Of a stretch of DNA of 63,315 nt, positions 35,504 through 44,060 are shown one piece after another. This stretch comes from Acidobacteriota bacterium (lineage in GTDB: Bacteria; Acidobacteriota; Terriglobia; UBA7540), in contig CADDZC010000013.1 of assembly GCA_902812365.1 (NCBI GenBank), positions 1 through 63,315 on the forward strand, in the 5' to 3' direction. Below the pieces are notes generated by a model that saw nothing but the letters and a program-made list of their open reading frames with translations, was not told where the DNA came from and did not search any database. Each line of letters starts with the position of its first letter. Within the stretch, counting starts at the first letter, position 1. Position numbers and translations under genes: made by a program.

Positions 35504-35594
35504 CCAAGCTTCCCGGCCAGCCGCGGCCGAGCGCGATTCTACGAATAGCATAGCCGCCGCGACCTCACAAGTCCGGCGGCGGCCGCCGCCAAGC

Positions 35595-36680
35595 CTAGCC
35601 GGCTTCTCCCGCCACGCCTTTTTCCCTCCCGGCCGCCTGCTGTTCGGCCCAAGCCCCGAGCTTGCGAAACGACAGGCCCTCGAAGACCAGCAGAACGAGG
35701 CTGAGCGCCAGGCACGGGACGAAGATGACGATCCAAACCAGAATCGCGGCGCTCGTCGCGCCCTCGGGCGGCACGCGGAAGATTTCCCGCAGCGCCACAA
35801 TCACGCCCACCTGATAGCCGCCTCCCACCCCGGGAAGTTGCAGCACCAGGCCGAGCGCCGCGAAGAACATGACGAACCCGGTCGCCCACCAGGAGAGCTG
35901 GCCGGCGGCTCCGCCCAGGCTGCGGAAGGTCATCCAGAAGACGCTGGCATTGATCACCCACAAGACAAGGGTCGAGGCGAGGCTGGCCGCCAGGTCGCGC
36001 CAGTTTTCGATCACCTCCAGCCCTTCGGCGAAGGCGCGGGAAAGCCTCCCGACGGCGGCCCGCACCCGCGCGGGAAGAAAAGTCCATCGCTGCGCGCCGC
36101 GGGCAAGCACGGCCCGGGAATAGAACCGAAACCACGCCAAGGTCAGCACCGTCGCGGCCGTCAGGGCCAGCACCAGGAGCGCCCCTTCGTGCATCCGGCG
36201 CAGCGTCCGGGCGGCGTGCTGGCCTTGAAGATGGAGGGGCTGGAAGTAGAGCGCCAGGGCAAACAGCACCGCCAGCGCCACCGTATCGTAAATCCGCTCG
36301 AGAATCAGGATGGCCAGTTGCGACGCGAACGAGACCCGCTCGCGCTTGGCGATGTAAGCCGGGCGCACCAGTTCGCCCGGACGCCCGAACAGGTAAATGG
36401 CGCTGAACCCGAAGATCTGGCCCTTCAGCAGCGTCCACAGAGAGGCTCGCCGGATCGGGTCGAGGAAAAATCGCCAGCGGTAGGCGCGAATGACGTAGCT
36501 CAGGCCCGTTCCGGCCACCGCTCCGCCCAGCCAGGCCGGATGCGCGTGAACCAGCAGCGAGAGGAGGCGATGGGCGCTGAACTGGCGCCAGGTGGCGCTG
36601 CCGGCCAGATGATGGATCATCCAGATCAGCGCCAGGAGGACGAGTGCCGATCCGAGCCACCGGCGCCGGGATTTGGCCAT
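35595..36680 (-). CDS. Flippase-like / lysylphosphatidylglycerol synthase TM family protein (UPF0104)
   Basis: A 361-residue inner-membrane protein with seven to eight hydrophobic helices. The family motifs AYRWRFFL, FSAIYLFGRPGELVRPAYI and QLPGVGGGYQVG are visible, the FGRPGE-R-P motif being diagnostic of the UPF0104/AglD2-like group. Family members are thought to move or modify polyprenyl- or phospholipid-linked substrates; the specific substrate is unknown. The start is MAKSRRRWLG at 36680. It lies upstream of aroB on the same strand. Confidence 0.85.
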   Translation of the reverse strand: MAKSRRRWLGSALVLLALIWMIHHLAGSATWRQFSAHRLLSLLVHAHPAWLGGAVAGTGLSYVIRAYRWRFFLDPIRRASLWTLLKGQIFGFSAIYLFGRPGELVRPAYIAKRERVSFASQLAILILERIYDTVALAVLFALALYFQPLHLQGQHAARTLRRMHEGALLVLALTAATVLTLAWFRFYSRAVLARGAQRWTFLPARVRAAVGRLSRAFAEGLEVIENWRDLAASLASTLVLWVINASVFWMTFRSLGGAAGQLSWWATGFVMFFAALGLVLQLPGVGGGYQVGVIVALREIFRVPPEGATSAAILVWIVIFVPCLALSLVLLVFEGLSFRKLGAWAEQQAAGREKGVAGEAG

Positions 36681-36865
36681 TGCTGGCAACGCGGGTCCTC
36701 GCTGTCGCGGGCAGCCAGCGGCGCCGAAAGCGCTATCCAAAGTCCCCGGCCGCGACGCGCCACCTTCAAGTTATCAAGGGGCGGCGGAGCGGGCAAGGGA
36801 AAGAGGCGGCGCGAGCGCCAAGGCGGCCCCAGCCGCCCGTCTGCAGCCGAGCAGCGCCGGCTCGA

Positions 36866-36874
36866 TGTTACAAT
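36866..36874 (+). promoter_or_regulatory. Extended -10 promoter for pepP, leaderless geometry
   Basis: TGTTACAAT carries the TGn extension plus TACAAT, ending 8 bases before the ATG at 36883. Transcription would begin at or very near the start codon, giving a leaderless mRNA. No clear -35 and no ribosome binding site are seen. Confidence 0.5.
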
Positions 36875-36882
36875 AATGCCGC

Positions 36883-38007
36883 ATGTCCCCCATGGCCCCC
36901 GATTCCCTCGTCCGCCCTTTCGAACCGGGCACCTGGGGCGGCCGGCAGGCCCGCTTGCGCGCCCTGATGGAGCGCCGCCGGCTGCCGTTCTTGCTGGTGA
37001 CCAAGCCGGTCAATATTTTCTATCTGACCGGTTTTCGCGGCAGCGCCGGGGCCGCGCTCTTCGACGGCTCGAACGGCGTTCTGTGGGTGGATCCGCGTTA
37101 CACCCTGCAGGCGCGAGGCGAGGCGCAGGGGGTCGAGGTGCTGGAAGCCCGCACCGCCATTCTTTCTTCCGTCGGCCGATGGCTGCGGCGGCACCGGGCC
37201 AAAGTGGCCGGCTATGACGACCTTCATGTGACCTGCGCCGAACGAGCCCGGCTTGAGAAAGCCAGCGGCCCGAGCGTCGCCTGGCGGCCCGCCGGCGGCT
37301 GGGTGGAAGAGTTGCGGGAGATTAAAGACGCGGGCGAGAAGGAGCGTCTTCGCCAGGCCGGCCGGCTTACGGCGCGAGTCTTTGAAGAGCTCCGCGGCGC
37401 CATCCGTCCGGGCGCCCGGGAGGCCGACTTGGCGACGGAGATCGAGTACCGCCTGCGCCGCCGCGGCGCGGAGGGAGTGGCCTTTGAGACCATTGTGGCC
37501 TCCGGCCCGCGCGGGGCGCTGCCCCACGCGCGGGCCTCCGCGAAACGGCTCGAAGCCGGCGAGTTGGTGATCATGGATCTTGGTGCTATACTCGGCGGCT
37601 ACGCGGCGGATATGACCCGCACCGTCTGCCTGGGCCCGGCGCGAGGCCGCGCGCGGCAGCTTTATCAGGCGGTGCTCGAAGCCCAAGCGGAGGCCGTCGA
37701 AGCGGTGCGGGCGGGGATTCCAGCTGAAGCCGTGGACTCCGCCGCGCGGCTCAGCCTCCATCGCCGGGGGCTGGAGAAGGACTTCCGCCACAGTACGGGG
37801 CACGGAGTCGGGTTAGAGGTCCACGAGCGGCCGCGCTTGGCCCGGGGAGAAAGGAAGAGACTGCGGGCGGACTCGGCCGTGACCGTGGAGCCGGGAATCT
37901 ATCGCGAGGGGTGGGGGGGTATTCGCATCGAAGATACGGTTCTGGTCGGTGCGGATGGAGCCGAAATCCTGACCCCGGCACGGAAAGAGGATTGGATCAT
38001 CGATTAG
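36883..38007 (+). CDS. pepP: Xaa-Pro aminopeptidase (M24B)
   Basis: A 374-residue dinuclear metallopeptidase that removes the N-terminal residue before proline. The creatinase-like N-domain (FYLTGFRGSAGAALF) is followed by the pita-bread catalytic domain with all five metal ligands: D232 and D243 (MDLGAILGGYAADMTRT), H307 (HSTGHGVGLEVHE), E336 (TVEPGIY) and E350 (GIRIEDTVLV). It is directly followed by accB (18 bases); in many bacteria efp sits between them, but not here. No ribosome binding site is visible, and a -10 box lies right upstream. Confidence 0.94.
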   Translation: MSPMAPDSLVRPFEPGTWGGRQARLRALMERRRLPFLLVTKPVNIFYLTGFRGSAGAALFDGSNGVLWVDPRYTLQARGEAQGVEVLEARTAILSSVGRWLRRHRAKVAGYDDLHVTCAERARLEKASGPSVAWRPAGGWVEELREIKDAGEKERLRQAGRLTARVFEELRGAIRPGAREADLATEIEYRLRRRGAEGVAFETIVASGPRGALPHARASAKRLEAGELVIMDLGAILGGYAADMTRTVCLGPARGRARQLYQAVLEAQAEAVEAVRAGIPAEAVDSAARLSLHRRGLEKDFRHSTGHGVGLEVHERPRLARGERKRLRADSAVTVEPGIYREGWGGIRIEDTVLVGADGAEILTPARKEDWIID

Positions 38008-38025
38008 ATCCTTATCGGGAGGGCC

Positions 38026-38565
38026 ATGGCCCAGAAAACTCCACGGGCCGGCGAAGCGAGCGCGGCCGCTTGGGATCTTCGGGAAATTCGGAAGCTGATC
38101 GATCTGCTGGTCGAGCGAGAGATCGGCGAGTTCGAGATGGAGAAGGACGGGCTGCGCATCCGCATCAAACGCGGGGAGGCGCCGTCCTTGGGCGTCTCGA
38201 CGGCCCCGGCGGCGAGCTCGCCGGTCTTCGCCCCGCCGGCTCCTCCGGCGGGGCCGGCGGCCGCCGCGCCGTCTCGGGCTGGGGCGAGCGAGGGGGCGGA
38301 AGCGGTCGAGGGTTTGCACATTGTGAAATCTCCGATCGTCGGCACCTTTTATGCTTCGGCCGCTCCCAACGCGCCTCCGTTTGTTAAGCTCGGAGACGTG
38401 GTGCAGGTAGGCCAGGTGCTGTGCATCATCGAGGCCATGAAGCTGATGAACGAGATCGAATCGGACGTGGCCGGCGAGGTCGTGCGGATTTACGTGGAAA
38501 ACGGGCAGCCGGTGGAATACGGTCAATCGTTGTTCGCCATCAAGCCATCGCACAAAAAACCGTGA
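38026..38565 (+). CDS. accB: Biotin carboxyl carrier protein of acetyl-CoA carboxylase
   Basis: Carrier subunit of acetyl-CoA carboxylase. The 179-residue product has an N-terminal helical region ([20 protein letters not shown]), an Ala/Pro-rich linker (about residues 56-92) and the biotinyl domain with EAMKLMNE, the biotinylated Lys being K139. It is preceded by pepP and followed by accC, so it belongs to the malonyl-CoA supply for fatty acid synthesis. Confidence 0.96.
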   Translation: MAQKTPRAGEASAAAWDLREIRKLIDLLVEREIGEFEMEKDGLRIRIKRGEAPSLGVSTAPAASSPVFAPPAPPAGPAAAAPSRAGASEGAEAVEGLHIVKSPIVGTFYASAAPNAPPFVKLGDVVQVGQVLCIIEAMKLMNEIESDVAGEVVRIYVENGQPVEYGQSLFAIKPSHKKP

Positions 38566-38649
38566 CTTGGGCGCCGGAGTCTGGGAGGAGGCGGTCCCGC
38601 CCGGGCGGCGCGCCCCCCGGGCATGAACGCGTCTGGCTGGTTCAACCGG

Positions 38650-40005
38650 ATGTTCAAGAAAATCCTGATTGCCAATCGGGGCGAGATTGCGTTGCGGATC
38701 ATCTGCGCCTGCAAGGAACTGGGCATCCGCACCGTCGCTGTGTATTCGGAAGCGGACCGCTATTCGCTCCACGTCCGCTTCGCCGACGAAGCCGTCTGCA
38801 TCGGACCGCCGCGCAGCGCCGACAGTTACCTGAACGTGGCCAGCATCATCTCGGCGGCGGAAATCACCAACGCCGAGGCCATCCATCCCGGTTACGGATT
38901 TTTGTCGGAAAACGCGAAATTTGCCGAGGTGTGCGAAACCTCGAAGCTCGCCTTCATCGGCCCGCGGCCGGAAATCATCCGGCTGATGGGTGACAAAGAC
39001 AAGGCGCGGCGGACGATGGCCGAGCTGGGCCTGCCGGTCCTGCCCGGTTCGGGGATTCTGGCCTCGGAGGCCGAGGCTCAGGAGGCGGCGGAGAAGATCG
39101 GCTATCCGGTGATGGTGAAGGCGGCGGCGGGAGGCGGGGGCCGGGGGATGCGGATTGTGTTTTCCGCCGAGGAGTTGCCGCGGGCCGTCGAGACGGCGCA
39201 GAACGAGGCCAAGGCGGCGTTTGGCACGCCCGACGTTTATCTGGAGAAGTACATCGCGTCGCCGCGTCACATTGAGTTTCAGGTGCTCGGAGACCAGCAC
39301 GGGCGGGTGGTGCATCTGGGGGAGCGGGAGTGTACGATCCAGCGCCGCCACCAGAAGCTGGTCGAAGAGTCTCCCTCCACGCAGGTGGATGAAGAATTGC
39401 GGCGCGAGATGGGCCGGCGGGTGATCGCGGCGCTCGAGAAGGTGGGATACAGCAACGCCGGCACGGTGGAGTTTATCATGGACGAGCGCCGCCGCCTCTA
39501 TTTCCTCGAGATGAACACCCGCATCCAGGTGGAGCACGCGGTTACGGAAATGGTGACCGGGCTGGATCTGGTGAAGCGGCAGATTCAGATCGCGGCGGGC
39601 GAGCCGCTCGACGTCGAGGGCGAGACGGTGGAGTTGCGCGGCCACGCCATCGAGTGCCGCATCTGCGCGGAGGACGCGGAGACCTTTGCCCCCTGCGCCG
39701 GCAAGGTGACCAGCTTCAACCCCCCGGGCGGCACCGGCGTCCGGCTGGATTCGGCGGCCTACACGGAGTCGGTCATTCCGCCCTACTACGACTCCCTGAT
39801 TGCCAAGCTGGTCGTTCACGGAGCCGACCGCTCCGAGGCCATCAACCGCATGGCGCGGGCCCTCGAAATGTTCATTATCGAAGGCATCTCCACCTCCATT
39901 CCGGTGCACCAGAAGATCATGGCCGATCCGGACTTCCGCGCCGGCAACTTCGACACCCACTTCCTGGAGCGATACTCCCGCGACGGGCACGCCAGGAAAG
40001 GCTAA
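38650..40005 (+). CDS. accC: Biotin carboxylase subunit of acetyl-CoA carboxylase
   Basis: ATP-grasp enzyme that carboxylates the biotin of AccB. The product, 451 residues from the ATG at 38650, begins [18 protein letters not shown] like other AccC proteins; an in-frame ATG at 38623 would add nine residues. The ATP loop [14 protein letters not shown], the catalytic region [20 protein letters not shown] with [11 protein letters not shown], and [20 protein letters not shown] are intact. It lies about 80 bases downstream of accB. Confidence 0.97.
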   Translation: MFKKILIANRGEIALRIICACKELGIRTVAVYSEADRYSLHVRFADEAVCIGPPRSADSYLNVASIISAAEITNAEAIHPGYGFLSENAKFAEVCETSKLAFIGPRPEIIRLMGDKDKARRTMAELGLPVLPGSGILASEAEAQEAAEKIGYPVMVKAAAGGGGRGMRIVFSAEELPRAVETAQNEAKAAFGTPDVYLEKYIASPRHIEFQVLGDQHGRVVHLGERECTIQRRHQKLVEESPSTQVDEELRREMGRRVIAALEKVGYSNAGTVEFIMDERRRLYFLEMNTRIQVEHAVTEMVTGLDLVKRQIQIAAGEPLDVEGETVELRGHAIECRICAEDAETFAPCAGKVTSFNPPGGTGVRLDSAAYTESVIPPYYDSLIAKLVVHGADRSEAINRMARALEMFIIEGISTSIPVHQKIMADPDFRAGNFDTHFLERYSRDGHARKG

Positions 40006-40097
40006 CGGCCGAGGGCGCGAGCGGCCGCGGCGGGGGAGCCCGAGACCGGGAAGCCAGGGCGCGGTCGGTTCACAATTCCTCCCCGGGACGAATTCGC

Positions 40098-40760
40098 ATG
40101 TTTCCCCGCCTCTATGCCATAATTGACGCCGCCCAGGCGGCCGGACGCGACGGCGCCAGGATCGCCGAAGCGCTGCTCGGAGCGGGCGTGACGTTGATTC
40201 AATACCGCGATAAGACCGCCTCCTCTCGCCAGCTCTACGATCGCGCCCGGCAGCTTCGCCGCGCCCTGCCCGCCGGCCGTGCCCGCTTGATCATCAACGA
40301 TCGCGCCGATGTGGCGCTGGCCGCCGGCGCCGACGGCGTGCACGTGGGCCAGCAGGACCTGCCGGTGGAGTTGGCGCGCCGCGTCATCGGAGCCGGCCAG
40401 TGGGTCGGTTGCTCAACTCACAACCTGGGGCAAGTCCGCGCCGCCGACGCCTCCTCGTGCGACTACATTGCCTTCGGCCCCATCTTCCCGACCGCCAGCA
40501 AGCACCGTCCCGACCCCGCCGTCGGCATCGACGGTCTGCGGGAGGCGCGGCAGGCCACCGGCAAGCCGCTCGTCGCCATCGGCGGAATCACGCTGGAGAA
40601 TTGCCGCCCCGTCATCGAGGCCGGGGCCAACGCCGTGGCCGTCATCAGCCACCTGCTCGAAGCTTCCGACATCGGCCAGCGAGCGCGGGAATTTCTGCGG
40701 CGGCTCGGCGAGGGGGAACAAACCCCGGAATCACGAGCAACGACGGAAGGACCACTCTAG
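40098..40760 (+). CDS. thiE: Thiamine-phosphate synthase
   Basis: Joins HMP-pyrophosphate and thiazole phosphate to give thiamine monophosphate. The 220-residue TIM barrel contains GVTLIQYRDKTAS, LIINDRADVALAAGADGVHV with GQQDLP, GCSTHNLGQVRAA, DYIAFGPIFPTASKH and VAIGGITLENC, all typical. It is an orphan thiamine gene here; no TPP riboswitch was recognised upstream. The stop is followed at once by the GTG of a permease gene. Confidence 0.95.
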   Translation: MFPRLYAIIDAAQAAGRDGARIAEALLGAGVTLIQYRDKTASSRQLYDRARQLRRALPAGRARLIINDRADVALAAGADGVHVGQQDLPVELARRVIGAGQWVGCSTHNLGQVRAADASSCDYIAFGPIFPTASKHRPDPAVGIDGLREARQATGKPLVAIGGITLENCRPVIEAGANAVAVISHLLEASDIGQRAREFLRRLGEGEQTPESRATTEGPL

Positions 40761-40761
40761 G

Positions 40762-42246
40762 GTGGCTACGCCCGCCTCAACCAACACGGCCGCTTCGGGG
40801 CGCTCGGCGGACCTGATCAAAGGCCTTACGCTGCTCGATTCCACCACCCTCGTGATGGGATCGATGATCGGATCGGGCATTTTCATTGTGGCCGCCGAGG
40901 TTGCCCGCGAAGTCCGCTCCCCGGGCTTGTTCCTGCTTTCCTGGGTTCTGAGCGGGCTGATGACGGTGATCGCGGCCGTGAGTTACGGCGAGCTGGCGGC
41001 CATGATGCCGCGCGCGGGCGGCCAGTACGTTTACTTGCGCGAGGCGTTTGGGCCGCTGTTCGGTTTTCTCTACGGGTGGACGTTATTCCTGGTGATCCAG
41101 ACGGGAACCATCGCCGCCGTGGCCGTGGCGTTCGGTAAGTTTTTGGGCGTTTTCATTCCCGGGGTGTCGGCGGGCAACAGCCTGCTCGAGCTCGGACAGG
41201 TTCCGGTATTCGGCCATCGGGTAACCCTGGCCATCTCTTCGCAGCAGTTGGTCGCCATCCTGGTGCTCCTCGGCCTGGCGGCGGTCAATATTTTCGGTTT
41301 GCGGACGGGCGCGCGCGTGCAGAACATCTTTACCGCGCTGAAGGTCGCGGCCCTGGTAGGCATGGTGGCGGCGGGCCTGGGGTGGAGCGCCGGCCATCCG
41401 GCCGCACCTCAGCCCGGCGGCTTATGGTCGGGCGTGCGCTGGAACTTGGCGACCCTGACGGTACTGGCCGTGGCCCTGGTCGGACCGCTGTTTTCCTCCG
41501 ACGCCTGGAACAACGTCACCTTTACGGGCGCGGAAGTCATCCATCCCAAGCGTAACCTGCCCCTGGCCCTGGCCACGGGAACCATCGTCGTCTGTACCCT
41601 CTATTTTTTGTGCAACCTGGTCTACCTGAAAGTCCTGCCATTGGCCGGCTCGCCGAACGGGGCCGGGGTGATGGAGCGGGGAATCCAATACGCGGCTGAA
41701 GACCGCGTGGCCACGGCGGCCATGCAAGTGATTCTGGGGCCGAAAGGCGCCTTGCTGATGGCTGCCGCCATTGTCATTTCGACCTTTGGCTGCATTAACG
41801 GCCTCACCCTGGCGGGTGCCCGCGTCTACTACGCCATGGCCAAGGACGGCCTGTTTTTCCCTTCCGTCGCTCAAGTGCATCCCCGATACCGCACGCCCGC
41901 CGTCTCGTTGATGGTTCAGGCGGTGTGGGGGTGCCTGCTGACGCTGTCGGGAACTTACAACGAGTTGCTGGACTACGTCATCTTTGCCGTGGTCTTCTTT
42001 TACATTTTGACCATCGCCGGGCTTTTTCGCTTGCGCTGGCGGCGCCCCGACACCCCCCGCCCTTACCGCGCCTGGGGGTATCCGGTGTTGCCGGCCTTGT
42101 ACATTCTGCTGGCTTCCTTCGTCGAGTGGGCCTTGCTGATCCATAAAACCGGACGCAGCCTGGCCGGACTGTGCATCGTGGCGCTAGGCGTTCCGGTGTA
42201 CTATGTGTGGCGGCGCCGCGCCGGGCGGAGGATTGCTCCAGCTTGA
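40762..42246 (+). CDS. APC-family amino acid permease (LAT/SteT-like)
   Basis: A 494-residue inner-membrane transporter with 12 predicted helices. The first helix has the unwound GSMIGSGIF substrate motif, followed by SYGELAAMMPRAGGQYVYLR and FGPLFGFLYGW. This resembles the L-type/SteT exchanger branch of the amino acid-polyamine-organocation superfamily; the substrate is unknown. A GTG start at 40762 is chosen because GGAAGG lies 11 bases upstream and it begins two bases after the thiE stop. The longer upstream frame is a shadow of thiE. Confidence 0.9.
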   Translation: MATPASTNTAASGRSADLIKGLTLLDSTTLVMGSMIGSGIFIVAAEVAREVRSPGLFLLSWVLSGLMTVIAAVSYGELAAMMPRAGGQYVYLREAFGPLFGFLYGWTLFLVIQTGTIAAVAVAFGKFLGVFIPGVSAGNSLLELGQVPVFGHRVTLAISSQQLVAILVLLGLAAVNIFGLRTGARVQNIFTALKVAALVGMVAAGLGWSAGHPAAPQPGGLWSGVRWNLATLTVLAVALVGPLFSSDAWNNVTFTGAEVIHPKRNLPLALATGTIVVCTLYFLCNLVYLKVLPLAGSPNGAGVMERGIQYAAEDRVATAAMQVILGPKGALLMAAAIVISTFGCINGLTLAGARVYYAMAKDGLFFPSVAQVHPRYRTPAVSLMVQAVWGCLLTLSGTYNELLDYVIFAVVFFYILTIAGLFRLRWRRPDTPRPYRAWGYPVLPALYILLASFVEWALLIHKTGRSLAGLCIVALGVPVYYVWRRRAGRRIAPA

Positions 42247-42328
42247 GGAAGGGTTTGAATCGGCCCCGCCGAGGCTGAGTCGCCCCCGGGCTTGGACCCC
42301 AAATCCGGAACCCATCCGAGGAGGCACA

Positions 42329-43894
42329 ATGGCGAATTTGCTGGCAACCAAGCCGATCGATGAAATCTTGGCGGAAGCCGAAGAGCGCGAGGGCGTGACG
42401 CTCAAGCGCGCTCTCGGTCCGATCAATTTGATCACCCTCGGCATCGGGGCCATCATCGGCACCGGCATCTTCGTTTTGACCGGCCAGGCAGCGGCTACCA
42501 ATGCCGGACCGGCCATCGTGATCTCCTTCATTCTGGCCGGAATCGCCTGCACGTTCGCCGGCCTCTGCTATACCGAGTTCGCTTCGCTGATCCCGATCGC
42601 CGGCTCGGCCTACACGTACGGATACGCGACGCTCGGCGAGATTTTCGCCTGGATCATCGGCTGGGACCTCGTGCTCGAATACCTGTTCGGAGCCGCCACG
42701 GTCGCTTCCGGCTGGAGCGGCTATTTCGTCAGCCTGCTGCGGGATTTTGGCGTGCAGATTCCCCCCCAATGGACGGCAACCCCGGGTACCGAGATGGTGT
42801 TTTATGCCGGACGCTGGTCACCCCTCGCCACGATCCGGCCGGCCTTGGAAGCCGCCGGCCTCAACCCCAATACCCTGCCTCACGTCACCGCGCATTTCAA
42901 TCTGGTCGCGTTTCTGGCCATTGCCGTGGTCACGCTGGTACTGGTGATCGGCGTCCGCGAGTCCGCCAACATTAACTCCGCCATGGTGGCCATTAAACTA
43001 GGTGTGGTGTTCGTCTTCATCGGTTTGGCCACAGTGTACGTCATTCAGCATCCGGCCGTCGCGGCCCGACACTGGCATCCGTTTCTGCCCCCCAATGCGG
43101 GCCATTTCGGCGAATTCGGATGGTCAGGGGTCGCGCGCGGCGCGGCCGTGATCTTCTTTGCCTACATCGGTTTTGACGCCGTTTCCACCTCGGCCCAGGA
43201 AGCCAAAAATCCCCAAAAGGACATGCCCATCGGCATCATCGGCTCGCTCATCATCTGCACCATTCTGTACATCGTGGTGGCCGGACTGCTGACCGCCATT
43301 GTGCCCTACCGCACCCTCAACGTCGCCGATCCGGTGGCCGTCGGCGTGGACGCCATCGGCGTCCATTGGGGCAGCGTTCTGGTCGATGCCGGCGTAGTAG
43401 CCGGGTTGGCCAGCGTTATGCTCGTCATGCTGTTCGGCCAATCGCGCGTGCTCTATTCCATGTCGCGAGACCGCTTGCTGCCGGAATGGGTGAGCGCCAT
43501 CCATCCGCGCTTTCGTACCCCTTGGATCACCTCGATCCTGGTGGGGATCTTGGCCGCCATCTTTTCCTCGGTCCTGACCATCAAAGACCTCTCCGAGCTG
43601 GTGAATATCGGAACCTTGCTGGCGTTTGTCATTGTGTGTCTCGGGGTTTGGGTTCTGCGCGTTCGCCGTCCCGACCTGGAGCGGCCGTTCAAGACCCCCG
43701 GGGTGCCCGTGGTTCCGATTCTTGGAGCGGCCATCTCCTTGGGAATGATGGCCAGTCTTCCCTTGACCACCTGGATCCGCTTGCTGCTCTGGCTCGTCAT
43801 TGGCCTGGGAGTGTATTTCAGTTACGGAAGGCATCACAGCCGCGTGCAGAAGGTGCTTCGGGCCGCGGAAGCCGCCGTCCAGGCCAAGCGGTAA
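42329..43894 (+). CDS. APC-family amino acid permease (CAT/YfnA-like)
   Basis: A 521-residue transporter with 12 or more helices. It starts with a short soluble segment (LKRALGPINLITLGIGAIIG), then GTGIFVLTGQAA, CYTEFASLIPIAGSAYTYGY and FFAYIGFDAVSTSAQEAKNP, which mark the cationic amino acid transporter (CAT) branch; substrates may nevertheless be neutral. The ATG at 42329 follows GAGGAGG. It is a different subfamily from the permease just upstream, so the pair is not a recent duplication. Confidence 0.92.
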   Translation: MANLLATKPIDEILAEAEEREGVTLKRALGPINLITLGIGAIIGTGIFVLTGQAAATNAGPAIVISFILAGIACTFAGLCYTEFASLIPIAGSAYTYGYATLGEIFAWIIGWDLVLEYLFGAATVASGWSGYFVSLLRDFGVQIPPQWTATPGTEMVFYAGRWSPLATIRPALEAAGLNPNTLPHVTAHFNLVAFLAIAVVTLVLVIGVRESANINSAMVAIKLGVVFVFIGLATVYVIQHPAVAARHWHPFLPPNAGHFGEFGWSGVARGAAVIFFAYIGFDAVSTSAQEAKNPQKDMPIGIIGSLIICTILYIVVAGLLTAIVPYRTLNVADPVAVGVDAIGVHWGSVLVDAGVVAGLASVMLVMLFGQSRVLYSMSRDRLLPEWVSAIHPRFRTPWITSILVGILAAIFSSVLTIKDLSELVNIGTLLAFVIVCLGVWVLRVRRPDLERPFKTPGVPVVPILGAAISLGMMASLPLTTWIRLLLWLVIGLGVYFSYGRHHSRVQKVLRAAEAAVQAKR

Positions 43895-43940
43895 GACTCG
43901 CTGCCGCCAGACCCCGGGCGGGAGGGGCGGGACGCGGTCC

Positions 43941-43983
43941 GCCGCCTGTGAATCCGGCCGGCGGCCGTCCGAGGGTTTTTTTT
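43941..43983 (+). terminator. Possible intrinsic terminator after the CAT-like permease
   Basis: GC-rich inverted sequence (GCCGCC at 43941-43946 with GGCGGC at 43960-43965, or a tighter CGGCC/GGCCG hairpin at 43955-43967) is followed after about 10 bases by a run of eight T (43976-43983). The gap to the T run is longer than ideal. Confidence 0.35.
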
Positions 43984-44022
43984 ACTGGCAGGAGCTTGGC
44001 GGCGTTCGGGCGGCCGTCGGAC

Positions 44023-44050
44023 TTGATCAGCAGCCTGACGGATCTATAGT
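44023..44050 (+). promoter_or_regulatory. Promoter of the SpoIIE phosphatase gene, leaderless geometry
   Basis: TTGATC (44023-44028), a 16-base spacer, and TATAGT (44045-44050). The -10 box ends 10 bases before the GTG at 44061, so the transcript would have essentially no leader. No ribosome binding site is visible. Confidence 0.5.
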
Positions 44051-44060
44051 AATCTGTAGC

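Noticed and set aside
40006-40097. TPP riboswitch upstream of thiE
   Set aside because: No CTGAGA-type core or paired stems were found in the short GC-rich stretch.
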